Shown here: one piece after another, positions 45,016 through 63,319 of the stretch
Layout: the number at the start of each line of letters is the position of its first letter
Numbering within the stretch: position 1 is the stretch's first letter
Assembly: GCA_965153355.1 (NCBI GenBank)
Contig: OZ231126.1
Span: 97,464,001 to 97,528,000, forward strand
From: Flaccisagitta enflata
Lineage: Eukaryota; Chaetognatha; Sagittoidea; Aphragmophora
DNA length: 64,000 nucleotides
Reading direction: 5' to 3'
Position numbers and translations under genes: made by a program
Notes under the pieces: model-generated
Told to the model about the DNA's origin: nothing
What the model saw: the letters and a program-made list of their open reading frames with translations, nothing else
Database searches by the model: none

Positions 45016-46680
45016 TTATAGTTAGGGTTAGTAATCTTTTGGTCATAGCAATCTTATGGAATTGGTGATCTTTAACACCCCTCCGTGGTGGACCCAATTA
45101 CTGTTCAGACTTTTTACAATGGCTGAAGTCGCTACTTGCAAGAATTTATCAAAATTTTATGTCATCTCCTATTGGAGCGAATGGCGATTCATGGAAATTG
45201 TAAGAGAACTTCTGTCTCTTGAAAGATGCCCTTAGTCTTTGCGCGAAAACTTGCTGAAAGGTAAAAAAAAATAGTGAATATACATTTGTGACAAATACAG
45301 CAAGCATATGTTAAACTGGTATTAGTTACCGTGAATGACACACTAACTGTTTTTCTTTATTGTAAAAGTCATAATGCTGTTTCTTATTATATTGGTTATG
45401 AAGTTAGCGTTTTTTTCGTAGTTGAGCCTTTTCCTAGTATTTATTTTGGCAATGTCGTTCAATGCATTTTTTAATGAAAATGATCAATTTCCCTTCTTAC
45501 CCGATTAAAAAATGTGCTTCTAGTCTTTTATGGAAAAACTTGTACATTGATTAGCTCAAGAAAAGAGAGGAGGTGATCGCAAAAAAAGTAGGCAGAAACA
45601 TCCAAAAGGGCGATTTTTCGAATTTTCAGTCGCAAGGACATAAAATAAGAAAAAGTTTATGTCACCAGGTATCAAATGAAAGCCCTTGCAATACTGCATC
45701 GACTCGTACCGGTCATTAGGGGTTTGGGGCAAAAAATATTTTTTCGTTTACATTGCTATTTTTAAAAGATCAAAAAGATAGTGTATTGAATAGTCAAATG
45801 TAAAAACATCATTGATTAAAAGTCTGAAAACCAGTTAAGCCTTAAAGCCTTCCACGGCTTAGTCAAAGCATTTCAAGGTATGAAAAGCTGTCCAATCATG
45901 CCAAAGTATCAAACATATTTTTAGTACGTCATTGTCATTTCAATGGCGCTTTCTTAGCTCGCCGACAAACTTTTTTTCAAATGCAAAAACAGCAAAGTAT
46001 CAACTACGTATGGATGGATGGACTGACCGTTGGACATAGCGGGTTATCGAGTCGCGTAGCACACGACTAAAAAGATTCAACAAGGCCAACGACGCGTCCT
46101 CTTTGAATCAATGTTTTTATGAATGAATGTTTTTTTGTTTTTTGAATGAATGTTTTTTATGAATGAATGTTTTTTAATAAATGAATGTTATTTATGCATG
46201 GACCAATGTTTTCACGAGTGAATTATTAAATGTATGCCACATTTACTGGGTTTGGCCCACTTTTCTTATTGAAAAAATGCATGATTCAATGTTTTTAATA
46301 AATACATTACCCACATACGGACCGGACAACCAACCAACCAACCAACCGACGGACACAGCTAATTATAGAGATGCGAGGAAGCTTCTGAAAACGAGACTGA
46401 ATAAGAATCATGAACTGAAAAAGAAGTTCTGATATGTCACTTACTTTTTAAGCCAGTTTTGTCCGTTTTCATTAACGACACTAAAACTTTAGTTTAATTA
46501 CATCAAAAACCCGTTTGATGCGTGAAATTAGAAAGTGGTTGCGAAATCAATTTTGGAGATAAAAGACCTAAAGATTAGTAGCCCACATCGGATCGAAAAG
46601 AGGGTCTCATGCCACTAAGTTTGAAAACGACGGTTATAAGCTTGATTCCAAACTATGTTTGTATCAAAATATGTCATCAA
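45016..46680. other. AT-rich stretch without a recognised gene
   Basis: Holds a HINE-like end (46005-46080, GTCGCGTAGCACACGACT hairpin) and TGAATGAATGTTTTT units near 46110-46200. A segment at 45660-45740 resembles 27338-27420. Confidence 0.5.
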
Positions 46681-46704
46681 GTAGGAGATTTTTAGTGAGA
46701 CTTG

Positions 46705-46793
46705 TTTTTAGTCGCGAGCTACGCGACTCTACGACCCGCGATGTCGGTCGGTCGGTTGGTCGGTTGGTTGGTTGTGCGGTCGGTCGGTCCCCT
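46705..46793 (-). mobile_element. HINE-like hairpin end with GTCG repeat
   Basis: TTTTTAGTCGCGAGCTACGC hairpin, then CGGTCGGTTGGTCGG units, directly abutting a GGGCAGCGGCC element. Confidence 0.7.
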
Positions 46794-46796
46794 TTT

Positions 46797-47240
46797 TGGG
46801 CAGCGGCCCCAAAGGGCCGATGTCCTGTAGGACACAGGGGTGAACCATTAATTAGGTACGTGACGGTACGTCTGTCCCCCCCCCCCCGCTTCTCAATCCT
46901 CAAATTCCCATTTAATGACATGGGAAGTTGATAAAATGCAAACTTCTCATTGAATAACATGGAAAATAAATGAAAAATGAAAAAAAATGTGAAATTCCTA
47001 TTGAATAACGTAGCAAATTGATGAGAAATTGAAAAAATGCAAAACTCTCAATGAATATCATGGAAAATTGCTCCAAGGGCGTCAAATATGCCCTCTCAGG
47101 ACATTTGGCAATTCATCCCTGTGTCCTACAGGACCTCGGCCCTTTGGGACCGCTGCCCTGCCCATACTCCACTTCTTCAGCTATTACTCCAAGGAGGGCA
47201 TCGGGTACCGCTGACCATGTGCGATCCTTGGATGACTTGT
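46797..47240 (+). mobile_element. GGGCAGCGGCC-family element
   Basis: GGGCAGCGGCCCCAAAGGGC, CCTGTAGGACACAGGGG, poly-C, ATTGAATAACATGG units, inverse arm and CATCGGGTACCGCTGACCAT. Confidence 0.82.
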
Positions 47241-47839
47241 TACTATTTCAACGTTTTTGAGATTTTTGAGCATACGGCTCCTGCCCAGATGCCCAAGTGA
47301 CCTTCTACAGCACTGCTCTTGCCCACCCGCACGCGACTAGGGTAGCCGTGTATCCAGCCTTGTTACATTTATTTCCTATGTGCGTCCTTGCACATCTATA
47401 AGTGGATGTGTCCGTCGGTGGGTTGGTACGTTGGTCACCTAGTCGGTTTATTGGTCGGTCGGTTAGTTGGTCTGTAACGCATTCGAAAAAGAAACAAAAT
47501 CCGAGGCTTTTCCATCGAAAAAGCAGCATCAAACTAAATTTTCATTCATTTATCCGAGCTAATTCGGGCTATAATATGAAAAAAAAACCCGCTGCTAGCC
47601 CTAATATTAGCCCTTTCCCTAACCCTAAACTCATCTCCATCCCCATCACTAACCCTCAACCCACCCCTGTAACCCCAATAAACAACCCGCTCAAAACACA
47701 AAAACAAAAGTCGGCGGGTAAACGATGTACATCATGGATGACCCAAGGACGGAATGACCGAGAACAAAGGTCTGTCAAGTCCTGAAGTCTCTCACCCATT
47801 TGACTAAAACAAACATTGTTTCCAATTGAATAGCATAGT

Positions 47840-48303
47840 AAACTTTTTTTTTTAAAGAACCAAGTTTATAAGAACGTTAGGCTTCAAATCATCAAAAATT
47901 TAAGAACATGCTAAGAACATTGGAAGGATTTACTTCTCAAAAAATTTAAGAACATAGGTTTGAAATTTCAAGAATCTAAGAACATTTTCTTTTTCCCTCA
48001 GATTTGGTATCTTTACTGTTCAGCAAAGCATGTCTCACTTAATACAGTGTGTATCATTCTTTTCTAATTGTTCTTAACATTGACTGAAAATGTTTAAAAC
48101 TGCTGCTTTGTTGTTTCATAACCATTTTTCTTCATTTTCTCCTAGATGACAAACTCAAACCAATTAAGAACGTTCTTAAATGAAGGTTAAAAACTGTATT
48201 CAAATTAAGAACAATTCAAGAACGTTTAAGCCTTGAAACTGCCCAATATTTAAGAACATTGAAGGCTTGCTTAGAGAGTGACGTTCTTATAAAAAAAAAA
48301 GTG
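47840..48303. mobile_element. A/T-tract TIR element, copy 1
   Basis: Starts ACTTTTTTTTTTAAAGAAC and ends GTTCTTATAAAAAAAAAAGT; interior rich in TTAAGAACAT motifs. Sister of the element at 48742. Confidence 0.65.
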
Positions 48304-48634
48304 TATCCGACCCTATCAACGCGCCCTTTTCCATCAAATTTGTGACTCTTAACTTATTAAATGATGCCACTCTTCATTAACGGTCCAATTAGATTCCTCG
48401 CTACACGTCACGGGCCTCGCCTTCCACTAATCAGGACGCGTCAAACTGTGTCTCGGTCTAAGGGGCAGACGACGGCGTCGACGCGAAGTCAGTGTATTAG
48501 ACACTATCAATTTAAAACAGTTATGTTTTGATCGGCATGTAAAGAGGCCCTCAATGTATGTCAATATGCTTGTCAATCTGTCATGCCGAAATTTTGAAGT
48601 TGACGATGAGAAAGAGAGAGAAAGAGAGATAGAC

Positions 48635-48640
<6 letters not shown>

Positions 48641-48723
<83 letters not shown>
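48641..48723. repeat. (AG)n microsatellite
   Basis: Pure AG. Confidence 0.97.
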
Positions 48724-48724
<1 letters not shown>

Positions 48725-48741
48725 GACGGCTATCATCTAGT

Positions 48742-49298
48742 ACACTTTTTTTTTTATAAGCACCTCGTTTATAAGCACGCCAAGCCTCAGATATTGGGAA
48801 AATTTAAGCACATCGCTAAGCACGCTCCAGGCTGAGATTTCCGATTCGAAAAACATTTTTGGTGAATTTTCATAAATAAGCTAATTTTTAGACATTTTTG
48901 GTTGGAATTTCACAAAAAAAACAAAGGAAACTTTGATAGAATTTGAAATTAACTATAATATCAATTTGTCAGTATATTCAGGATTTTGATACTAATAGAA
49001 ATAATTGAACTTCTGATAATATTATTGAATGTTGTTGCTTAGATACTATTGTTAATAAGAATTCATTACTGTAACAATGTTAAGGACCACCAAAAAAGAA
49101 TGATATATTATGATATCAAATAACAGTAAAAATTTTAAAAAAATTTATACTAAATAAGATGCTAATCTCATCCTATGGTTTATAGGAAAGTAGGACAACG
49201 TCAGTGGAGGATACTGTATGTTTTCTATACAAAATAAATTCAGTGCTAAGCATGCTCAGCCTCAGCTGAAAAAGGTGCGTGCTTATAAAAAAAAAAAG

Positions 49299-49301
<3 letters not shown>
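48742..49301. mobile_element. A/T-tract TIR element, copy 2
   Basis: ACACTTTTTTTTTTATAAGC at the left pairs with GCTTATAAAAAAAAAAAGTG at the right; interior has TAAGCACG motifs where copy 1 has TAAGAACA. A fragment lies at 9890-9960. Confidence 0.75.
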
Positions 49302-50980
<1,679 letters not shown>

Positions 50981-50982
50981 GA

Positions 50983-51200
<218 letters not shown>

Positions 51201-51244
51201 CTAACGCTAACGCTGTAACATTTCCCCGAACAGTTTTCCCACAG

Positions 51245-51715
51245 TAAAAGTCGTTAATGTGAAGTATGCTGGTTTCACGGCATTCACATTTCACAATCAC
51301 TTGATCGACAAAAAGAAGGAGATCTCCGTCAAGCGTTTTGAGTCGCGTGCACGCGACTCTACAACCCGCTTTATCCGTCGGTCGGTTGGTCGGTCGGTCA
51401 TTCATGTTTTACTTTTTTTATGATTATATTTTTTTGACCCCCCACTGCTCCCGCTCAAATAGTCTAGTGACCTCAAATATGGTCCCTGCCCACCCGTACG
51501 CGACTTTGGTAGCCGTGTATCCGGCCTTGTTTTACCGACCTTTAATGTTACGTCATCACAACACCATCTTTCCGATATTGAACGCGCATTTGTATTGTGA
51601 ATTCACAATACATTCGTATCGCGAAGCTCTTTTGTTTTTCGGCGGCTTTGATCCCTTTGAGACCATCTACCGCCATCTACACGGACCATATCGAAAACAA
51701 ATTGTGAACAAATAA
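51245..51715 (+). CDS. Candidate exons of an unknown gene interrupted by a hairpin-ended repeat
   Basis: 51245-51334 (AG before, GT after) reads KVVNVKYAGFTAFTFHNHLI then DKKKEISVK; after a repeat at 51336-51531 a frame to TAA at 51715 reads EFTIHSYREALLFFGGFDPF then ETIYRHLHGPYRKQIVNK. A phase-compatible acceptor (TTGGTAG) lies inside the repeat. The minus strand of the first piece is also open. Function unknown. Confidence 0.28.
51336..51531 (-). mobile_element. HINE-like element, near full length
   Basis: TTTTGAGTCGCGTGCACGCG hairpin, TCGGTCGGTTGGTCGG units, T-rich core, CGCGACTTTGGTAGCCG, ATCCGGCCTTGTT. Confidence 0.85.
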
Positions 51716-51953
51716 AACAAAAACAAAAAGTTGCCGATTAAAACAATGGAAGAAAAGGCGCTGATAGAAAGAGGGAAAAATGCGGATAGGGATCTTATTG
51801 GTGTGATCGGAAACAATGAGTTAAGTAACAAGCTGATTGAGGGACGTATTTTTAGTAAAACAATAAGTGATAGGACAATAAGTGAGGGGTCTGATTACGG
51901 AGATTAGTCGCAACGACTTAAACGGTCTCTTGCGTCATTAGCGTGAGAGAATG

Positions 51954-51954
<1 letters not shown>

Positions 51955-52046
<92 letters not shown>
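51955..52046. repeat. (AG)n microsatellite
   Basis: Pure AG. Confidence 0.97.
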
Positions 52047-52049
<3 letters not shown>

Positions 52050-52349
52050 CCATCACATTTCCGCGCGGCATTTTTTAATGCTTTGTACATTTTCTCATTT
52101 TATCACTCAGCCCTCACCCTCTTGAACATCTTTTCTCTTTCATTCTTTCTTTCTCTCCTTCTGATCTTTCTTTCTTTCCATCCTGGCCTCTTGTCAGGTC
52201 AGAATCCCTCTCTCCTTTTTCGAGCGGTTCTTTCTTTGATGAGATGGCTGTTCACGCTCCTACAACTCCTCAACAAGTTTGTGTATTGTTATTGAGACGA
52301 GTTAATTTTCTCATTCCCTCACATTCTTTATTTGAAGTGCCGCAGCTTC

Positions 52350-52570
52350 TCTATATTTTTGTCCGTTGACTTGTCGGTTCGTCCTTCTGTCACTTAGTAT
52401 TCTATCGAAACACAAGGCTTTAAGGCTAGGAAACTTTCATCAAAATGATGATTTCTAGGTAGCTCTTTGGACATCGCTGCGCCTGTCCAAAAGCATCTGT
52501 GGCCTACTCCATTATTGTTCCTACCCACAGGCAGGCGACAGGGGTACAACCGTGTATCCAGCCTTGTTCT
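52350..52570 (-). mobile_element. Degraded HINE-like element
   Basis: GTCCGTTGACTTGTCGGTTC, then CCCACAGGCAGGCGACAGGG and CCGTGTATCCAGCCTTGTTC; hairpin lost. Confidence 0.6.
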
Positions 52571-52792
52571 TCTCCATTCCATATTCCCTGAACTTAAGTT
52601 TAGATGAGAAAGGGAATCGGCCACATCGGCCATATCGCCTATCGGCTAAATCGGCCATATCGGCCATATCGGTTGGCGCTTAAAGCTCCCGATTACCGCG
52701 GACTTAAAGAAACTAGATAAACAAGATCAGTTATGTTTCGTTTTCAAATGCTCTCTCTCTCTTTCTCTCTTTCTCTATCTCTTTCTCTTTCC

Positions 52793-52892
<100 letters not shown>

Positions 52893-52910
52893 TTCCAGTG
52901 CATGGATGTA

Positions 52911-53071
52911 AACAAGACCGGATATACGGCTACCGAAGTCGCGTGACCATTTGGGCAGGAGCAGTGAGGTCAAAGAAATAAAATCATAAAAAAAATAAAA
53001 CGTGACCGACCGACCAACCAACCGACCGACGGACAAAGCAGGTTGTAGAGTCGCGTGCACGCGACTAAAAA
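52911..53071 (+). mobile_element. HINE-like element, near full length
   Basis: AACAAGACCGGATATACGGC start, ACCGACCGACCAACCAACCG units, AGTCGCGTGCACGCGACT palindrome and AAAAA end in about 160 bp. Confidence 0.88.
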
Positions 53072-53151
53072 ACTTGTTACGTCTTTCATCTTCAGCCGCG
53101 ACGCGAGATTTGCACTGCAAAGTTGTTAGATGGAGGGATGATGAGAAAGAA

Positions 53152-53160
53152 AGGAAAAAA

Positions 53161-53252
<92 letters not shown>

Positions 53253-53331
53253 CAAAGAAACAAAGAAACAAAGAAACAAAGAAACAAAGAAACAAAGAAA
53301 CAAAGAAACAAAGAAACAAAGAAACAAAGAA
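53152..53331. repeat. (GAAA)n changing to (GAAACAAA)n
   Basis: First half GAAA; from about 53242 the unit becomes an 8-mer GAAACAAA, a higher-order change. Confidence 0.96.
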
Positions 53332-53777
53332 CCATCGGGTAGAATCGCAGATAAAAATCGTCACAAATCCCCGATTATGCGATAGAAAGAAGCAGAAAGA
53401 AGCACAGATATTGCTAATATAACAGAATTTTCGAAAAAAAGCACGTTACAATTAAATTGGTATGACTAAAACTTGTCTCTTTTAACACGCAAGAGTGATA
53501 ATGACAATTTATTATGACACAATACACGAATCCGTGTTTACAGAATGATGCGGCGCGACAGTATGACGCGATCTATGACGGTCACCTTTTTCTTTTCAAG
53601 TGCAATTTGTTGTTAATAAGGCCAACACCTATACATACACTTTTATATGAAAATAAAAGAATTTTATCAATGTTAATAAAGTTATGATATAATATCAAAA
53701 GATTATTTCTTATAAAAAGTGTTAAGTGTGACATGTCAAACTTCTCAGAATTTCATCAGTATTATGAATATGCTAAC

Positions 53778-54748
53778 CTTGGCGTCATAAAAAATGGCGG
53801 ATTTTTAAAACCTATTTTAACCATCTTAATTCAAGAAAAACTAAGGAAAATTGATGATGGTTGGAAAGCTCTTAGAAAGATCTTTCATTTGAGTCGTGTC
53901 TGGACATAGTAGCTCAAACTGTTTAGAAATTACAGTGATTTAAAGAAAACCTCTATTTTTTTACCCTTTCGGTGTGTCATTTAAAGAAGTCTGCTAATAA
54001 TTTCCTTATTGCCAAAATGATAGAAGATTTTGTCCAATTTCCTTCAAATTTTCAGTGATGTATAAATTATGTGTCTACTGATACCGGTTCAATTTTTGTG
54101 AGAATTGGAAACTTTTTACTATGGTTTTTGCATGGTCCTTTACTAACCCACATCCAAATTCTTGAAAAATGATGCAATTTAAAAAAAAACTTGTTTATTT
54201 CTGACTTATTTGAGCTCACACCCAGATTACTTCTTTGGGAGAGGGCCCTAAATATAGAACTTTGAAAGCGCTCTAAAACTGTCATAGATATTTCACAATT
54301 CTAACCATATATTCATGAACAAAACGCTCATTAAAATCCAATCACTGATTCTTTCAAACCACAGTTTTGCAAACCAACATTAAAATCTTTCGCATGGTGA
54401 AAATGATAGTAAAAGTTGTCCGATTTGGATGAAATTTTAGGAGCTGTTAAAGGCACCATACCAAAGGCACCATATCAAATTTTATCTTAATCGGATAAGG
54501 TTAAGTACGTTTTTTAAGAGATTATGTTTAAGTTATGATCGCTGACACACCGTAAGGGTGAAAAAAGAGAAGTGTTTTTCAAATTGATATAGCTTCTAAA
54601 CCATTTGGGCGACAATGTTGTGACACAACTCAAATGAAAGATCTTTCAAAGAGCTTTCTAGACATCACCAATTTTCCTTAGTTTCTCTCAAATTAAGTTT
54701 GTTAAAATAGGTTTTAAAAATCCGCCATTTTTTATGACGCCAAGGTAA
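53778..54748. mobile_element. Foldback element of about 970 bp, 220-bp arms
   Basis: CCTTGGCGTCATAAAAAATG on the left is the inverse of CATTTTTTATGACGCCAAGG on the right; inner arms share GAAAGATCTTTC and the ACACACCG/CGGTGTGT blocks. Confidence 0.92.
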
Positions 54749-54939
54749 GTCACGTTCTATTCTATTTAGGTTGGATTTTTGCCAACTTTGTATGATGACA
54801 GCCGGCTGTAATTTTTACAACCAGTTGTTGTTTACAGCCTGCTGTTTAATAACAGTAGATTGGATCAAAGCCAACAGAGTGAGCTCTCTACCTATTTTGT
54901 TTTGTCCACTGACTGTATAATACGTCCCATGAAGCGCCC

Positions 54940-55240
54940 CAAACTTTGACACTGACTATCACCAATCTTACCATGGTTGAGGCTTGGTAAAAAAATATCC
55001 CATGCAAAATTTCAGGCCTCTAGAACTGCGAGAACCTTTGTAAGGGTGACCATGAAGTTTCTATAGAAGTCTATGGCAGAGACAAAATTTGCATAATAGA
55101 AATATTGATTCCATTGCTAATTCAATGCAAACTTCAACCTCATCCTAACGAAGGTATCTGCTTTCTCAGAGGCCCAAAATTTTGCTTGGAATATTTTCTT
55201 ACCAAGCCTCAACTATGGTAAAATTGGTGAGAGTCCATTT
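54940..55240. mobile_element. Foldback element of about 300 bp
   Basis: TACCATGGTTGAGGCTTGGT pairs with ACCAAGCCTCAACTATGGTA; also GCAAAATTTCAGGCCTCTAG with CAGAGGCCCAAAATTTTGC. Confidence 0.85.
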
Positions 55241-56090
55241 ATCCACAGTCTACACATTGGGAGCTCCCTCTATGATGGTCGTTACACCTCAACTGTCATT
55301 TTTTGAATATCTTGGCCTTTATCCACATGCCAAATCATTCTTTCCCATATTCCAAAATCTTCAAGGATTCTCTCTCCATCTTCTGTGTGCCTTACTATGG
55401 ACTCAATACGCATACTATGTCTTTATGTGATTTCAAATATGCTACATTCTTTCCTAAGTCGTCATTTACAATTGTGATTTAACTACTTTTACTATTTTTG
55501 TTGCCCAGATTCGTCTCTGATGAGCTAATTTGCGAAACATGTAAGACGAAAACTACTTATAAATGTCATTTCAAACAATTTGTGTAAAGAGTTTTATCAA
55601 AATTTCATTACAACGATTCACATCATTGAAACTTCTTCTTTTTTTCTAATCATCAATAAAGTCATGAATTGTCAAAATTTTCCAAGATTTCTATGCAGAT
55701 GTGCAATCTATGTACAATTATCTTTCATTTGAGACCAATTCCAGGTTTCTGGATCAATTTGTCATAAAGTGGCAGAGAGTTAAAGTCAACTATTTTCAAA
55801 TACAGCTATAAAAAAGATAATTTTCCACTTACTGTTACCACTCATTTGATGTTCTTGTGACCCGCAACTATCCAATACTCAAAGTTGAAGTTTAGTATGA
55901 CAAAAAATGCAGACCTAGATCTTTGTAGATTTTTTTTCAGAAATCAATTAGAGTTTCTAGAAGCAGAGATATGTTGATTCTTTATGTTGCAACTGACTTG
56001 GGACACCCTGTATCTCCTCATATCATTGTATCTCTTTATCGACTCAATCAACATGACTGAATAGGGAGAGATATCAGAAATGACTAAGAT
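55241..56090. other. AT-rich stretch, nothing recognised
   Basis: No supported gene, RNA or element. Confidence 0.5.
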
Positions 56091-56094
56091 GACT

Positions 56095-57112
56095 TTATTG
56101 ACTTAACCAGACTTAAACCAGAGTTAAACCAGACTTAAAACAGACTTAAACCAGACTTAAACCAGACTTGGACCCGACATAGACCAGACATAAACCAGAA
56201 TTAAACCAGTATCAAACCAGTATCAAACCAGACTCGGACCAGACTTAAACCAGACTTAAACCAGACTTAACCCAGACTCAAACCAGACTTAAACCAGACT
56301 TAAACCAGACCAAAATCCGACTTAAACTAGACTTGCACTAGACTTAAACCAGACATAAGCCAGACATAAACCATACTTAAACCAGTACTAAACCATACTT
56401 AAACCAGACTTAAACCAGACTTAAACCAGACTTAAACCAGACTTAAACAAGACCCAAGGCAGACCTAAAGCAGACTTAAAGCAGACTTGATGCAGACTTA
56501 AAGCAGACTAAAAGCAGACTTAAATTACTACTAAACCAGACTTAAACCAGACTTAAACCAGACCTTAACCAAACTTACTCAAAACTTAAACCAAACTTAA
56601 ACCAGACTTCAACCAGACTTCAACCAGACATAAACCAGACATAAACCTGACATAAACCAGACATAAACCAGACCTAAACCAGACATAAATCAGACATGAA
56701 CTAGACTTTAATCAGACCTGAATCAGACTTCGACCAGACATAAACCAGACATAAACCAGACTTAAACCAGACTTAAACCAGAACTAAACCAGAATTAAAC
56801 CAGACTTAATCCAGACTTAAACCAGACTTAAACCAGACTTAAACCAGACCTTGTAGAAAAAAGCGACTTAAAGTGACTTAGAATTTCTAAGAATGACTTA
56901 AAATGAATTGAGATGACTTGAAATGACTCAAAATGACTTGAGATGATTTAAAATAACTTAAAATGGTGTAAAATGACAAAAACTTCAAAAGTCAAAAAAT
57001 GAATTAGAGTGACTTAGAATGACTTAGAATGACTTAGAATGACTTAGAATGACTTAGAATGACTTAGAATGACTTAGAATGACTTAGAATGACTTAGAAT
57101 AACATAAAACAA
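56095..57112. repeat. 11-bp and 10-bp minisatellite arrays
   Basis: ACTTAAACCAG units (56095-56850), then GACTTAGAAT/GACTTAAAAT units (56860-57112), leading into a HINE-like hairpin end. Confidence 0.92.
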
Positions 57113-57114
57113 TG

Positions 57115-57204
57115 AAAAAAAGCTAACGAAAGCTAAATGTGACCGACCGACTGATTGATCCACGGACAGAGCGGGTCATAAAGTCGCGTGCACGTGACTA
57201 AAAA
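57115..57204 (+). mobile_element. HINE-like hairpin end following the arrays
   Basis: GTGACCGACCGACTGATTG, GGACAGAGCGGGTCATAAAG, GTCGCGTGCACGTGAC hairpin, TAAAAA. Confidence 0.78.
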
Positions 57205-57249
57205 CCAAGGTAGACTTCTTTTCCTATAGTTCAGGTTGTTGAAGAAAGG

Positions 57250-58022
57250 ACTCGGCTTTTCTGGAATAAAGCTTGAAAATTTGCATACTAGTGTTTAAAG
57301 TCAAGTAGATCATGATAATGATAGGTGCAGGTCAAAAAAATTTGAGCACCTATCCTAGAAATTATTTTGAAATTTTTAAAATCATGCCATCACCAAACTA
57401 CTAGAATGAGGGCAATTAAATATGATGAGCAAAAAAATATGTATTTTGGACATATGCACACCAAATTTCAGCTCTCTATCTTTATTAGAAGCAGAGATAT
57501 AGTCGATTTAGTTTTGTACATGGAAACTGCATTTTTATGGAACAAGGCCGTATATTTGGCTACTGAAGTCACGTGTGGGCGGGCAGGGGGAGTGATGAAG
57601 AGGCTAACCCAAGTTATTAGGCAGGAGCAGTATTGTAAAAACCGTTTGTAAACACCAAAAAATCTAACTGTGATGGACGGACGGACGGACGGACTGACGG
57701 ACGGACCTACCGACCAACCAACATGGTGGGTTACAGAGTCCCGTGCACGCGATTAAAAAGGTTTTTTTTTAGAAAAATACATCCAAAAGTAAATTGGCTA
57801 TATCTCCGCTTCTATTAAAGCTAGACATCTGAAATTTAGTATGGACATTTATAAAACACATGCTATCTTGCTCGGTTTGGCAGTGGCATGGTTTTAAAAA
57901 TTTTGAATGAATTTTTAAGATAGGTGCTCAAATATTTTTGACCTGCACCTATCATTATGATGATATACATGACTTGAAATACTTGTATACAAATTTTCAA
58001 GCTTTGTTTTAGAAAAACGGAG
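57250..58022. mobile_element. Foldback element, interrupted at its centre
   Basis: Arms of roughly 270 bp share GATAGGTGCAGGTCAAAAA and AAAGCTTGAAAATTTG in inverse; between them lies a HINE-like element at 57541-57760. Confidence 0.88.
57541..57760 (+). mobile_element. Full-length HINE-like element nested in a foldback
   Basis: AACAAGGCCGTATATTTGGC start, a linker with GTGATGAAGAGGCTAACCC, GGACGGACGGACGGACTG units, GAGTCCCGTGCACGCGATTAA end. The flanking foldback arms fix both ends, about 220 bp. Confidence 0.88.
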
Positions 58023-58344
58023 TTTGCTCAATTTCATGCATCAACAGACTGGACTACTAATGATAATGACATGCGTGTGATAACTACCAAAAACGCTCAG
58101 TAGCTAATCAGACCCCATTTTGGCACTACTTGGCTGAACGCAACGATGCTGCAACTCGGACGCCTCAGGCCGTTTGCTCTCTCTCTCTCTTTCTCTTTCT
58201 CTTTCTCTTTCTCTTTCTCTCTCTCATTCTCTCTGAACAAATGAAGTGTTACTCATCCAATTAGGGCAAAATCCTATCGTGACCAGGATTTCTTCTTTTT
58301 TTTTTTTTTTTGTGGGAAAAGCAATGAGAAAGAAGGAATGCCAG

Positions 58345-58384
<40 letters not shown>

Positions 58385-58599
58385 CTTTCTGCCATTTATA
58401 TAACCCATGCAAGCGAAATAATAATGGCCTTTTTATTTCTTCCTGCCTGCCTGTGAAGGTTTTTTGTGAAAGGAGATGGAAAAAAAGCGATTTTTTTTCG
58501 TTACAAAATATGGTTTCAATTTCTAGAGGGAGGCTATTGTTCAAAAATCATCTGTGTTCTCCGCTCTCCCACTTTTTTACTTTCATCTTTCATTTTTTC

Positions 58600-58604
58600 T
58601 GTCC

Positions 58605-58645
<41 letters not shown>
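58600..58645. repeat. (CTGT)n microsatellite
   Basis: About ten units. CT and CTTTCT repeats lie nearby at 58165-58230 and 58350-58382. Confidence 0.95.
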
Positions 58646-58647
<2 letters not shown>

Positions 58648-58925
58648 CACGTCTCTCCATTTTTGAGGCAACTGAATTTAACACCACTCCTGTGGTTCTT
58701 ATGATTTAGTAATGATTTCTAAATCAATGCATGCGTTGAATTGAAAAGTCATGAGGGAAAAATCATGAACATGAAGTGGATAAGCGAGGGAAAAGGCCAG
58801 AGTGGATGACTAAAATAGCGGTTGAGAGATTCTCGGTTTATGACAATTTTGACGATACCAGCTACAAGGGCCATCAACAAGTTCACAAGTAAATAACAAC
58901 AGCAATGACAACAGAATCAAAAACA

Positions 58926-59050
<125 letters not shown>

Positions 59051-59059
59051 CGTGTCAAG

Positions 59060-62930
<3,871 letters not shown>

Positions 62931-62933
62931 TGC

Positions 62934-63274
62934 TTTTTAGTCGCGTGCTACGCAACTCTACAACCCGCTTTGTTGGTCCGTCGGTCCCTCCGTGCGTCTA
63001 CCGATCCATCCGTCCATCGGTTTGTCGGTCCGTCGGTCACACTTTACTTTTTTACTATACTTATAGTCTTTTTTAGTCATACTAAGTCATTCTAAGTCAT
63101 ATTACGCTACATTAAGTCACATAAGTCAATTTGGTCAATTCAGTCGTTTTAGTCATCTTTAGTCTGTTTAAGTCATTTCAAGTCATCTTGAGTCGTTTTA
63201 AGTCATTATGAGTCACTTAAAGTCATCTTAAAATATTTATGTCCCGCACGTGACTTATAGGTGTTGACCTTGTT
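62934..63274 (-). mobile_element. HINE-like element with AAGTCAT minisatellite
   Basis: TTTTTAGTCGCGTGCTACGC hairpin, GTCGGTCC/ATCCGTCC units, T-rich linker, TAAGTCATTC units (63075-63235), then GTCCCGCACGTGACTTA and TTGACCTTGTT. Confidence 0.85.
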
Positions 63275-63319
63275 TCCTTTACGCCGTCGCCCCTCCCCCC
63301 GATACCACTGAAATCGAGT

